Source: Methylopumilus sp026399645 (GTDB lineage: Bacteria; Pseudomonadota; Gammaproteobacteria; Burkholderiales; Methylophilaceae). From it: DNA of 64,000 nucleotides. Positions 43,668-52,023 of the stretch are shown here, one piece after another. Within the stretch, counting starts at the first letter, position 1. Each line of letters starts with the position of its first letter. Made by a program: the position numbers and the translations under genes. Below the pieces are notes generated by a model, which saw nothing but the letters and a program-made list of their open reading frames with translations, did no database searches and was not told the origin of the DNA. The stretch lies in the NCBI RefSeq assembly GCF_965184065.1, contig NZ_OZ239098.1; one strand, written 5' to 3'.

Positions 43668-44169
43668 AATTAAAACGACTTTGCTTGATCATCAAATTGC
43701 TCAACTAAGTGCGATTGCCATTGGTCTTAGCCTGATTGAATCGGTATTGCCATCCCCCATGCCAGGTGTAAAGCCAGGCATAGCTAATATCATCACGCTT
43801 TATGCCTTATATCGTTTTAGTTTTAAAACAGCAATGTGGGTGAGTATCATAAGAGTCTTTGCAACAAGTCTCATATTAGGACAGTTTTTAAGTCCTACCT
43901 TTATGTTGAGCCTAACTGGATCAATCCTTAGTCTTTTGACTTTATATTTTGGTATTAAATTACCCTCTAAAATTTTCAGTCCCCTAAGCCTTTCCATTAT
44001 CTCTTCTTTTGCTCACATTGCAGGTCAGCTTATTCTTGTGCGTTTATGGCTTATCCCCCATGCCAGCATCTATTATTTGATCCCTATTTATAGTGCAGCT
44101 GCACTTTTATTTGGATTCATCAATGGATGGATTACATACCACTTACTTAAACAGCACAATTCCATATAA
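43648..44169 (+). CDS. Gx-type membrane protein (heptaprenyl diphosphate synthase component I family)
   Basis: A 173-aa protein with about five membrane segments and the family motif LPSPMPGVKPGIANIITLYAL. The Pfam family is named after heptaprenyl diphosphate synthase component I, but these Gx proteins look like small ECF-type transporter subunits, and prenyl synthesis is unlikely from the sequence. It forms a compact trio with apbE and NusG_II, overlapping the latter by 20 bp. I infer a role in delivering or handling a redox cofactor for the flavinylated system. Confidence 0.8.
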   Translation: MTRSIIKIKTTLLDHQIAQLSAIAIGLSLIESVLPSPMPGVKPGIANIITLYALYRFSFKTAMWVSIIRVFATSLILGQFLSPTFMLSLTGSILSLLTLYFGIKLPSKIFSPLSLSIISSFAHIAGQLILVRLWLIPHASIYYLIPIYSAAALLFGFINGWITYHLLKQHNSI

Positions 44170-44219
44170 CACATCTAGAAAATGCTAAAATAAACAAAAT
44201 CAAAAAAGGTATAGTCATC

Positions 44220-44348
44220 ATGAAAAAATATCTATGTATTTATATAAGCATCTTCATGCTTCTAAACTTAGTCGGATGTGGTACCAAAGGAGGCTTATAT
44301 ATTCCTGAGAAAAAATATCCGCAAGATACAGCGCCTGAGAAAAAATAA
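44220..44348 (+). CDS. lptM: LptM (YifL) family small lipoprotein
   Basis: A 42-aa lipoprotein preceding lysA by 3 bp. The signal ends in LVGC with Cys20, followed by GTKGGLYIPEKKYP, the conserved CG-x-KGPLY-P pattern of LptM. E. coli LptM helps the LptD outer-membrane LPS translocon to mature; it too lies next to the lysA/dapF region. Only about 22 residues remain after cleavage. Confidence 0.88.
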   Translation: MKKYLCIYISIFMLLNLVGCGTKGGLYIPEKKYPQDTAPEKK

Positions 44349-44351
44349 ATA

Positions 44352-45608
44352 ATGGGCCAAACGTCATTCATTCATCCTGCCCAAGGTGTCCTTTTTGCAG
44401 AGGGCATTTCACTTGAAGCCATTGCGAAAGAATTTGGTACGCCCACTTATGTTTATTCCAAAAATACGCTGATTCAAACTTTTGAGTCTTTTAAAAAAGG
44501 CCTTCTCAAGACGGATCATCTTATATGTTTTGCAGTGAAAGCTAACTCTAATATTGCGATTCTTAATCTCTTTGCAAGCTTTGGTGCAGGCTTTGATATT
44601 GTGTCAGGCGGTGAACTTGAGCGCGTCATTTATGCTGGTGGTGATCCACAAAAAATTGTTTTCTCAGGCGTAGGCAAAACTGAATCTGAAATTATTGCCG
44701 CTTTAAAAGCGAATATATTATGTTTCAATGTGGAATCTAGAAGCGAACTTATTCGCATTCAAGAAGTTGCAGAGAATATAAATATCAGGGCATCTATCTC
44801 TATTCGTGTCAATCCGGATGTAGATGCCAAAACTCACCCTTACATTTCAACAGGATTAAAAGACAACAAATTTGGTGTCGATTTTAATCAAGCGCTTTCA
44901 CTCTATCTTGATGCAAAAAGTATGAATTATATTGATATTAAAGGCATTGATTGTCATATTGGCTCACAGATTACAGAACTTAACCCTTTTATAGATGCAC
45001 TGGATCGCGTACTTTCTCTTGTAGATCAACTTAAAAAAAATAATATTCATTTAAGTCATATTGATATTGGCGGCGGTATTGGGATTTGTTACCAAGATGA
45101 ATCTCCTCCTGACTTTGAAATTTATATAAAAGAAATCTTAAATAAGATTAAAGACCTTAATGTCAAAATTATTTTCGAACCTGGTCGAGCGCTTGTGGGT
45201 AACGCAGGTGTACTTTTATCTAAAGTAGAATATTTAAAACAAAATGATATCAAACACTTTGCCATCATTGACGCTGCCATGAATGATCTCATGAGGCCTA
45301 CTTTATATGACGCTTATCATGAAATTAAATTGGTTCGCGAACATGATGCGAAACCTCAATTGTTTGATGTTGTAGGTCCAGTTTGTGAAAGTGGTGACTT
45401 TATTGCAAAAAATCGATCTTTGACATTAAAAGAAAATGATCTTATTTGTATAATGTCGGCTGGAGCTTATGGCATGAGTATGAGTTCAAATTACAATTCA
45501 CGTGGGCGCGCAGCGGAAGTCATGGTAGATCAAGATAAGCTTTATGAAATTAGAACACGTGAAAAATCGAGCGACTTATTTAAGCTCGAAAAGAAGCTAC
45601 CGCTTTAA
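44352..45608 (+). CDS. lysA: Diaminopimelate decarboxylase
   Basis: The PLP enzyme making L-lysine from meso-diaminopimelate. The 418-aa fold III decarboxylase has the PLP lysine in CFAVKANSN, FDIVSGGELERVIYAG, KFGVDF, IDCHIGSQITEL, HIDIGGGIGI, EPGRALVGNAGVLLSKVEYL and VGPVCESGDFIAK. It follows lptM directly; dapF, often next, is absent. Its end overlaps purU convergently by 4 bp. Confidence 0.97.
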   Translation: MGQTSFIHPAQGVLFAEGISLEAIAKEFGTPTYVYSKNTLIQTFESFKKGLLKTDHLICFAVKANSNIAILNLFASFGAGFDIVSGGELERVIYAGGDPQKIVFSGVGKTESEIIAALKANILCFNVESRSELIRIQEVAENINIRASISIRVNPDVDAKTHPYISTGLKDNKFGVDFNQALSLYLDAKSMNYIDIKGIDCHIGSQITELNPFIDALDRVLSLVDQLKKNNIHLSHIDIGGGIGICYQDESPPDFEIYIKEILNKIKDLNVKIIFEPGRALVGNAGVLLSKVEYLKQNDIKHFAIIDAAMNDLMRPTLYDAYHEIKLVREHDAKPQLFDVVGPVCESGDFIAKNRSLTLKENDLICIMSAGAYGMSMSSNYNSRGRAAEVMVDQDKLYEIRTREKSSDLFKLEKKLPL

Positions 45609-46459
45609 TCAAAAATAACAGTTTTGTTCCCGTAAATAAGAATACGATTCTCTATATGCCAACGCACTGCTTTATATAAAACGATACGCTCTAAATCTCT
45701 GCCTTTTTGAATGAGATCTTCTACTTGGTCGCGATGTGAGATGCGATCGATATCTTGCTCAATGATCGGTCCCTCATCTAAGACTTCGGTCACATAGTGA
45801 CTCGTGGCCCCAATTAGTTTAACCCCCCGCTCAAAAGCTCGATGATAAGGTTTGGCACCAATAAAAGCAGGTAAGAAAGAATGGTGAATGTTAATCACGC
45901 ATTGTGGGTAACGTTTTACAAAATCTTCACTTAAGATTTGCATATAACGAGCAAGGACTATGAAGTCGACTTGATATTCATCAAATAATGCAAATTGCTC
46001 CGCTTCAGCTTCTTTCTTTTTATCTTTTTCAAAAGGGATATGAAAAAAGGGAATGTCATAAAATTCAGCGAGCTTTTGTGCATTTAAATGATTACTAATA
46101 ATGAGGGGAATATCACATTGAAGCTCATTATTTTTATAGCGATGAAGTAAGTCTGCTAAACAATGATCGTATTGTGACACCATAATCGCCATGCGCGGTT
46201 TGTCTTTGGACAGCTTTAATTCCCATCTCATTTTATAAGTTTTAGCGATAACCTCAAAAGCTTGTGCAAAAGAGGCTTCATCTAGAGAAAAATCTTTTAA
46301 ATCCCATTCAACCCGCATAAGGAAAAGACTATTTTCAGCATCTTGATGTTGGTCAGCATGCAAAATATTTGCATTATGTTGATATAAAAAATCTGCGATA
46401 GCTGCCACAATACCTTTAGTATCTGGGCAAGTAATTAATAAGGTCGCTGAATTTTTCAT
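45605..46459 (-). CDS. purU: Formyltetrahydrofolate deformylase
   Basis: It hydrolyses 10-formyl-tetrahydrofolate to formate and THF, balancing the C1 pool, which suits a methylotroph. The 284-aa protein has an N-terminal ACT domain (about 1-80, ATLLITCPDTKGIVAAIADF) and a formyltransferase-fold domain with MAIMVSQYDHCLADLL, VLARYMQIL, the catalytic NIHHSFLPAFIGAKPYHRAF and ATSHYVTEVLDEGPIIEQD. It is divergent from ispH. Confidence 0.96.
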   Translation of the reverse strand: MKNSATLLITCPDTKGIVAAIADFLYQHNANILHADQHQDAENSLFLMRVEWDLKDFSLDEASFAQAFEVIAKTYKMRWELKLSKDKPRMAIMVSQYDHCLADLLHRYKNNELQCDIPLIISNHLNAQKLAEFYDIPFFHIPFEKDKKKEAEAEQFALFDEYQVDFIVLARYMQILSEDFVKRYPQCVINIHHSFLPAFIGAKPYHRAFERGVKLIGATSHYVTEVLDEGPIIEQDIDRISHRDQVEDLIQKGRDLERIVLYKAVRWHIENRILIYGNKTVIFD

Positions 46460-46489
46460 AGGATTACGTGTCTATTTTGAATAAAACGA

Positions 46490-46495
46490 ATTATA
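46490..46495 (-). promoter_or_regulatory. Candidate -10 element for purU
   Basis: A perfect TATAAT on the minus strand lies 31-36 bp before the purU ATG in the purU/ispH divergent spacer. The matching -35 region is poor. ispH on the other side has TAAAAT at 46543-46548, only 9 bp before its ATG, hinting at a near-leaderless start. Confidence 0.4.
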
Positions 46496-46556
46496 CATGG
46501 ACAATCAGGAATAAAATAATAGGCCGTCACTATCAAAACCCCTAAAATATAAACCT

Positions 46557-47498
46557 ATGACAGATAAAATTAATATTCTTTTAGCTAACCCCCGTGGCTT
46601 TTGTGCGGGTGTTGAACGTGCCATACAAATCGTAGAAGAAGCGCTTATACAATATGGGAAGCCGATCTATGTGAGGCACGAGGTCGTTCATAATCAATAT
46701 GTCATCAATGATTTGAAAACAAAGGGTGCTATTTTTGTAGAAGATATTAATGATGTACCGAAGGGTGCACATGTGATTTTTAGTGCGCATGGTATTTCAA
46801 AGGTCATTCGCGAAGAAGCGAAGTTACGTGAACTTATTCCTATCGATGCGACCTGCCCATTAGTTACTAAAGTCCATGTAGAAGTAAACAAAATGCTTAA
46901 TCAAGGCATGGATATTATTATGGTTGGGCACGAAGGCCATCCTGAAGTGGAAGGTACGATGGGTCAAATCGAAAAACATCAAGCAAACCGAAAAATGTAT
47001 TTAATCGAAACCATTGAAGATGTCTCGAGTTTGATTGTTGATCGTCCCGATAAACTGGCCTATGTCACTCAAACTACACTTTCAATTGACGATACAAAAA
47101 TAATAATCGACGCATTAAAAATCAAATACCCAAATATTCAGGGACCTAAAAGTGATGACATTTGTTATGCCACACAGAATAGGCAAGATGCAGTCAAGAA
47201 AATAAGTGGCTTTTGCGATCTTATTATTATTGTAGGCTCCAATAATAGTTCTAATTCAAGTCGCCTTAAAGAGTTGGCCCAAAGAGAAGGGGTGGAATCT
47301 TATCTGATTGATCATGAAGATTCACTTCAATCATCCTGGCTTCTCAATAAAAAAAATATTGGTATTTCTGCTGGGGCTTCCGCACCTGAGGAAAGCGTTA
47401 AAAATATTGTAAATAAAATTGAAAAACTTACAAAAGCATCTATTACTGAACTTTCAGGTATTGAAGAAAATATTATTTTTAAATTGCCTAAGATTTAA
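46557..47498 (+). CDS. ispH: 4-hydroxy-3-methylbut-2-enyl diphosphate reductase
   Basis: The last step of the MEP isoprenoid pathway, using a [4Fe-4S] cluster. The 313-aa protein has the three cluster cysteines C16 (NPRGFCAGVERAI), C100 (DATCPLVTKVH) and C203 (DDICYATQNRQ), plus HEGHPEVEGTMGQ and GSNNSSNSSRLKELA. The start is the ATG at 46557. It heads ispH-nudB-nadA-HIT on the plus strand. Confidence 0.96.
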   Translation: MTDKINILLANPRGFCAGVERAIQIVEEALIQYGKPIYVRHEVVHNQYVINDLKTKGAIFVEDINDVPKGAHVIFSAHGISKVIREEAKLRELIPIDATCPLVTKVHVEVNKMLNQGMDIIMVGHEGHPEVEGTMGQIEKHQANRKMYLIETIEDVSSLIVDRPDKLAYVTQTTLSIDDTKIIIDALKIKYPNIQGPKSDDICYATQNRQDAVKKISGFCDLIIIVGSNNSSNSSRLKELAQREGVESYLIDHEDSLQSSWLLNKKNIGISAGASAPEESVKNIVNKIEKLTKASITELSGIEENIIFKLPKI

Positions 47499-47500
47499 AC

Positions 47501-47950
47501 ATGTCTTTCAAAAAACCTATTTCATCTCTTGTGCTAATTTATACAGAGGATTTTAAAGTACTTCTTATGGAGCGCGCTGACAAGAGAGCCTTCTGGCAAT
47601 CTGTGACAGGAAGTTTAGAAGAAAATGAAACACCAATAGAGGCTGCAGCAAGAGAGGTTTTTGAAGAAACTGGTGTCAATACAAATCAATACTTGCTCGA
47701 AGATTGGCACCTATCTCACGTCTATGAAATTTATGCCCATTGGCGATATCGTTATGCCCCAGATATCACTCTCAATACAGAACATATTTTTGGTCTTAAA
47801 CTTCCATCTGTCATGCCAGTTCAACTATCAGAGCATGAGCATGTTCAATACCTATGGGTAGATTGGAAAGAAGCTATGGATAAAGTTTTCTCTTGGACTA
47901 ATGTTGAGGCCATTAAAAAATTAGCCGAAATTCATCAACTAAAACTGTAA
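47501..47950 (+). CDS. nudB: Dihydroneopterin triphosphate diphosphatase
   Basis: A 149-aa Nudix hydrolase whose E. coli homologue trims dihydroneopterin triphosphate in folate synthesis. The Nudix box runs from G37 to V59 (GSLEENETPIEAAAREVFEE), with REVFEETG intact. Residues such as RADKRAFWQSVTGSLE and HVYEIYAHWRYRYAP are typical of NudB. It is 2 bp after ispH. In betaproteobacteria it more often follows aspS; here it sits between ispH and nadA. Confidence 0.9.
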   Translation: MSFKKPISSLVLIYTEDFKVLLMERADKRAFWQSVTGSLEENETPIEAAAREVFEETGVNTNQYLLEDWHLSHVYEIYAHWRYRYAPDITLNTEHIFGLKLPSVMPVQLSEHEHVQYLWVDWKEAMDKVFSWTNVEAIKKLAEIHQLKL

Positions 47951-47962
47951 AATAGATGGTCT

Positions 47963-49060
47963 ATGCAACTTGCTCAAATAAAATTTAATACGTTTGAATC
48001 GATCAGCGATGAAGATTGCCAACAAAGAATTATTACAGCTAAAAATAAACTTGGTAAAAATTTAGTGATCTTAGGTCATCACTATCAGCATGAGTCTGTT
48101 TATAGACATGCAGACTATACGGGTGACTCCCTTAAACTTTCTCGTGTTGTTGAGTCGCTTGACGCTAAATATATTGTGTTTTTAGGTGTGCACTTTATGG
48201 CAGAAGTCGCTAATATTTTATCAAGACCTGACCAATTGACGATTCTTCCAGACTTAGCTGCAGGTTGCTCAATGGCAGACATGGCAAATTTAAGCAAAGT
48301 AGAAAGAAGCTACCGAGAGCTTTCAAAAGTACTTTCATTTGACGAGGTTGTCACTCCTGTCACTTATATTAATTCTGCAGCCGACCTTAAAGCTTTTTGT
48401 GGTGAACATGGGGGTATCGTTTGTACTTCAACGAATGCAACAAAAATTATTGAATGGTCATTTAAACAACGTGAAAAAGTTTTATTTTTTCCAGATCAAA
48501 ATCTAGGTCGTTGGAGTGGTCACAAAATGGGTATCCCCTTAGATGAGATGCCTGTATGGGATCCAGATCTCCCACTTGGAGGTCTCACTGAGGCAGAGAT
48601 TAAAAAAGCTAAGATCTTTTTATGGAAAGGTCATTGTGCAGTGCATCAAATGTTTCGCCTTCAAAACATTGAGCGCTTTAGACAAGAGCATCCGGATGGC
48701 AAAGTAATCTCTCACCCTGAATGCCCCTTTGAAGTTTGTGCTCATTCGGATTATGTGGGATCGACTGAATATATTTTAAAAACTGTCACAGAGTCTCCTA
48801 AGGGCACTAAATGGTTGGTAGGTACTGAACTTAATTTAGTCAATCGCCTTGCAAATCAAATGAAAGCTGAAGACAAACTTGTGCAATTCATGTCGCATGT
48901 CATTTGTGAATGTTCAACTATGGCGCGAATTGACCCTCAACATCTTGCATGGTGTTTAGAAAATATTATAAATAATGAGCCGGTTAATATTATTAAGGTG
49001 CCTGAAGATGAGGCGAAGTTAGCTAAACTTACCCTCGACCGTATGCTTCAGGTGTCATAA
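47963..49060 (+). CDS. nadA: Quinolinate synthase
   Basis: It condenses iminoaspartate with dihydroxyacetone phosphate to quinolinate using a [4Fe-4S] cluster. The 365-aa protein has LGHHYQHESVYRHADYTGDS, FLGVHFMAEVANIL and the cluster cysteines in AAGCSMADMA, HPECPFEVCAHSD and HVICECSTMARID. Start is ATG 47963. The HIT gene begins at the base after its stop codon. No nadB or nadC lies in the window. Confidence 0.95.
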   Translation: MQLAQIKFNTFESISDEDCQQRIITAKNKLGKNLVILGHHYQHESVYRHADYTGDSLKLSRVVESLDAKYIVFLGVHFMAEVANILSRPDQLTILPDLAAGCSMADMANLSKVERSYRELSKVLSFDEVVTPVTYINSAADLKAFCGEHGGIVCTSTNATKIIEWSFKQREKVLFFPDQNLGRWSGHKMGIPLDEMPVWDPDLPLGGLTEAEIKKAKIFLWKGHCAVHQMFRLQNIERFRQEHPDGKVISHPECPFEVCAHSDYVGSTEYILKTVTESPKGTKWLVGTELNLVNRLANQMKAEDKLVQFMSHVICECSTMARIDPQHLAWCLENIINNEPVNIIKVPEDEAKLAKLTLDRMLQVS

Positions 49061-49477
49061 ATGACCTCATGCACGATTTGTAATCTTATTGAGGGTGAAA
49101 TCATCTGGAGTGACAACATCCTTCGCGTGGTTCTTTTAGACCATCAAGATTACAAAGGTTACTGTCGTGTTGAATTGATTAGTCATACAAAAGAAATGAC
49201 AGATTTGGATGAGGCGCTTCAATTTAAAGTCATGCGCTGCGTATTTAAAGTAGAAGAGATTTTAAAAAAAATCTTTAACCCTGAAAAAATTAACTTAGCA
49301 AGCTTAGGCAATAAAACGCCCCACATTCACTGGCATGTTATTCCTCGATTTAAAGAGGACCCGCACTTTCCAAATTCACATTGGGGAGAAAAGTTAAGAG
49401 AAGGCATGCATCAAGCTATATCAGCAAAAGAAAAAAAAGACTTGATTCAATTATTAAGCCAATCCTTAGGCCAATAA
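49061..49477 (+). CDS. HIT-family hydrolase
   Basis: A 138-aa histidine-triad protein. The active-site triad HIHWHVIPRF is near residue 89, and the N-terminal CTICNLIEGEIIW gives the typical HIT start. HIT proteins cleave nucleotide phosphoramidates and dinucleoside polyphosphates; the exact substrate is unknown. It starts at the base following the nadA stop and its end overlaps the ferredoxin gene convergently by 12 bp. Confidence 0.9.
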   Translation: MTSCTICNLIEGEIIWSDNILRVVLLDHQDYKGYCRVELISHTKEMTDLDEALQFKVMRCVFKVEEILKKIFNPEKINLASLGNKTPHIHWHVIPRFKEDPHFPNSHWGEKLREGMHQAISAKEKKDLIQLLSQSLGQ

Positions 49478-49774
49478 GCGCGTTACTATTTTCCCTTGCT
49501 GAATGTGGCTTTCGATAATTTCGTCGATATCTTCCTCATCTATAAAGCGATACCAAGTAGCTTCCGGGTAAATTACAAGCAAAGGTCCTTCACCACATCT
49601 ATCAAAACAGCCTGCTCGGTTAATTCTCACTTTAGATTCGCCATTTAAATCAAACGATTTAATTTTTGCTTTCATATACATGAACATATTTTCAGCCCCT
49701 TTGTCAGAGCAACACGCTTCACCATCCTCGCGCTGATTTAGACAAAAGAAAATATGATGTTTGTAATAATTCAT
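49466..49774 (-). CDS. Thioredoxin-like [2Fe-2S] ferredoxin
   Basis: A 102-aa protein of the (2Fe-2S) thioredoxin-like ferredoxin family. It opens YYKHHIFFCLNQREDGEACC with cysteines 11, 21 and 22, and RINRAGCFDRCGEGPLLVIY gives C56 and C60; four of these ligate the cluster. The partner redox enzyme is not apparent. It follows the TonB-like gene with no gap on the minus strand. Confidence 0.9.
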   Translation of the reverse strand: MNYYKHHIFFCLNQREDGEACCSDKGAENMFMYMKAKIKSFDLNGESKVRINRAGCFDRCGEGPLLVIYPEATWYRFIDEEDIDEIIESHIQQGKIVTRLLA

Positions 49775-50650
49775 TTATTGGGATGACAAATGTTCATCTT
49801 TCGTGAAAGTCCATGTTCTTGTAATGCTCAGTATATCCACTTCTTTTCGAATATCTTCAGGAAATGTTGCATAGGGAGCACCTAGTTCCACAATTTTTTT
49901 AGCGGCTTCATCTAGAATTTTAAATCCTGAACTTTGATTAATCTCAATATTATCAATTCTTCCATCAGGCTTTAAAGAAACCGTCATCCTTAGTTGGCCT
50001 GAAAATTTCTTTTCACGCGCCTCTTCTGGATAATTCATATTACCCAAAGTCTCTACTTTTTGCCTCCATGCTTCTGCATAAAGCGCATATTTATATTCTT
50101 TGGTACGAGCACCTATATATTTTCTTCTAGGTTGTTTTTCAAAATTAGAGATTTGATTTGAAAGTGCTGCATCTGATGCGCTAATTTCACTTGCACTTGC
50201 TAGAACATCTTCCTTGCTAATTGATTTATTGATAACTTTTGACTCTTTAGGCTGCTCGACTGCTTTAAGCTCATTCAATACTTGCGCGTCTTTTTTTACA
50301 ATTTTTTCTTCAGACGGACTTGAAGCTTTTCCAATCGCTGACTGATCACCACGATTATTTAATTGAAAAGTATTTTTATTTTCAGTGACAATTGGTAGTG
50401 GTGTTTTTTTATGAACATCTTTTTCTGTGTTACCACCCTTATCAGAATTACTTTGCGCTAGAACATCTGCATCTGTTTGATAGTTATCTTTAGAGTTTGT
50501 TAAAATGACTTCAATCTGAGAAAGCTTATTTTGAAATGGTTTAATAGGCTTAAAATGTATGAGTTGGATTGCAAGGAAATGGAGCATAAAGGATAAAAGA
50601 ATTGAAAGCTTAAGAATATTATTCTTGTATATACTTTCATCCATAGACAT
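49775..50650 (-). CDS. TonB-family C-terminal domain protein
   Basis: A 291-aa protein with a membrane anchor at about residues 13-30, a long charged low-complexity periplasmic linker, and a C-terminal TonB-like domain (AWRQKVETLGNMNYPEEARE; LRMTVSLKPDGRIDNIEINQ; LDEAAKKIVELGAPYATFPE). It may energise an outer-membrane receptor, but no exbB/exbD are in the window and the proline-rich linker of classical TonB is missing. It lies 3 bp after mpl; TonB-domain proteins beside the [2Fe-2S] ferredoxin and mpl are seen in related betaproteobacteria. Confidence 0.82.
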   Translation of the reverse strand: MSMDESIYKNNILKLSILLSFMLHFLAIQLIHFKPIKPFQNKLSQIEVILTNSKDNYQTDADVLAQSNSDKGGNTEKDVHKKTPLPIVTENKNTFQLNNRGDQSAIGKASSPSEEKIVKKDAQVLNELKAVEQPKESKVINKSISKEDVLASASEISASDAALSNQISNFEKQPRRKYIGARTKEYKYALYAEAWRQKVETLGNMNYPEEAREKKFSGQLRMTVSLKPDGRIDNIEINQSSGFKILDEAAKKIVELGAPYATFPEDIRKEVDILSITRTWTFTKDEHLSSQ

Positions 50651-50653
50651 AGA

Positions 50654-52018
50654 TTAAAACAATCTCTTTAATAGGGTTTGATGAATATCGTTAAAACTGC
50701 CATTACTCATCACAAGTATATGGTCTCCTGGTTTAGTCTCTTTTAAAATAGCTTCAACAAAAATTTGCATGTCTTGTCCTACAAATGATTTATTTTTTAT
50801 AGGTGCTAAAGCTTCTTCGGCATTCCAAGTTAATTTCTCACCATAACAAAATACTTGATCTGCATCTTTTAAACTTTCGGGTAGCGCGCTTTTCATCGTG
50901 CCTAATTTCATTGTATTAGATCTTGGCTCTAAGACTGCAATAATTCTCGCTTTGCCAACTTTAGCTCGTAATCCTGCGAGAGTTGTTGATATCGCTGCTG
51001 GATGATGAGCAAAATCATCATAAATTGTAATACCATTTTTTTCACCGATACATTCCATTCTACGTTTTACATTTTTAAATGTTTGTAACGCTTCTATCGC
51101 ATCTTCTAACGAAACACCGACGTGGTGAGAAGCCGCAATCGCGGCTAATGCATTCATACGATTATGATGGCCTAAAAGATCCCAAGATAAGGCACCTATC
51201 AATTTACCAAGATTTAAGACTTCAAAAGATTGATCTTGATTAACTTTACCAACTGATAAGCCTTGCTTACTCCCGATATAAGCTTTTTCAGACCAGCAAC
51301 CTTTTTCAATCACTCTTTTTAAACTGTCTTCTTCATCATTAATAATGACACGTCCGATACCGGGCACCATACGCACCATATGATGAAATTGAGTTTCAAT
51401 CGCATGAAGATCAGGGAAAATATCTGCATGATCATATTCAAGATTATTTAATATCGCAGTCTTTGGATGATAATGGACAAACTTAGAGCGTTTATCAAAA
51501 AAAGCTGTGTCATATTCATCCGCTTCAATTACAAAAAAGGGTGAAGTTTCATTCGATTTATTTTTTTGCGGCAAACGAGCTGAACCATCAAAATTGAGTG
51601 GTACGCCACCAATAAGAAATCCTGGTGCATAACCATTAAATTCTAAAATCCAGGCAAGCATGGATGTTGTGGTTGTTTTACCATGTGTCCCTGCAACTGC
51701 AAGTACCCATTTGTCCTTTAGAATCGCCTCGTAAAGCCATTGCGGTCCTGATATATAAGGCAAGCCTTGATTCATAATTTCTTCCATCAAAGGATTGCCA
51801 CGGGATACCACATTACCAATTACATAGAGATCTGGCTTTAATTCAGTTTGTTTTTTATCAAAACCCTCGATGAGTTCAATACCAATGCTTTGTAATTGGG
51901 TGCTCATAGGTGGATAGACATTCGTATCGCAGCCTGTCACTCGATACCCTGAAGCATTAGCTAAGGATGCTATACCACCCATAAATGTTCCGCAAATACC
52001 TAGGATATGAATGTGCAT
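50654..52018 (-). CDS. mpl: UDP-MurNAc:L-alanyl-gamma-D-glutamyl-meso-DAP ligase
   Basis: It attaches recycled tripeptide to UDP-MurNAc. The 454-aa Mur ligase has the N-terminal Rossmann domain (HIHILGICGTFMGGIASLA), Walker A GTHGKTTTTSML near residue 115, EADEYDTAFFDKRSKFVHY (Mpl-type), and the C-terminal DDFAHHPAAISTTLAGLR. It fits with ampG and mltA for wall recycling. It sits 5 bp after metH on the minus strand. Confidence 0.95.
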   Translation of the reverse strand: MHIHILGICGTFMGGIASLANASGYRVTGCDTNVYPPMSTQLQSIGIELIEGFDKKQTELKPDLYVIGNVVSRGNPLMEEIMNQGLPYISGPQWLYEAILKDKWVLAVAGTHGKTTTTSMLAWILEFNGYAPGFLIGGVPLNFDGSARLPQKNKSNETSPFFVIEADEYDTAFFDKRSKFVHYHPKTAILNNLEYDHADIFPDLHAIETQFHHMVRMVPGIGRVIINDEEDSLKRVIEKGCWSEKAYIGSKQGLSVGKVNQDQSFEVLNLGKLIGALSWDLLGHHNRMNALAAIAASHHVGVSLEDAIEALQTFKNVKRRMECIGEKNGITIYDDFAHHPAAISTTLAGLRAKVGKARIIAVLEPRSNTMKLGTMKSALPESLKDADQVFCYGEKLTWNAEEALAPIKNKSFVGQDMQIFVEAILKETKPGDHILVMSNGSFNDIHQTLLKRLF

Positions 52019-52023
52019 TTTTT

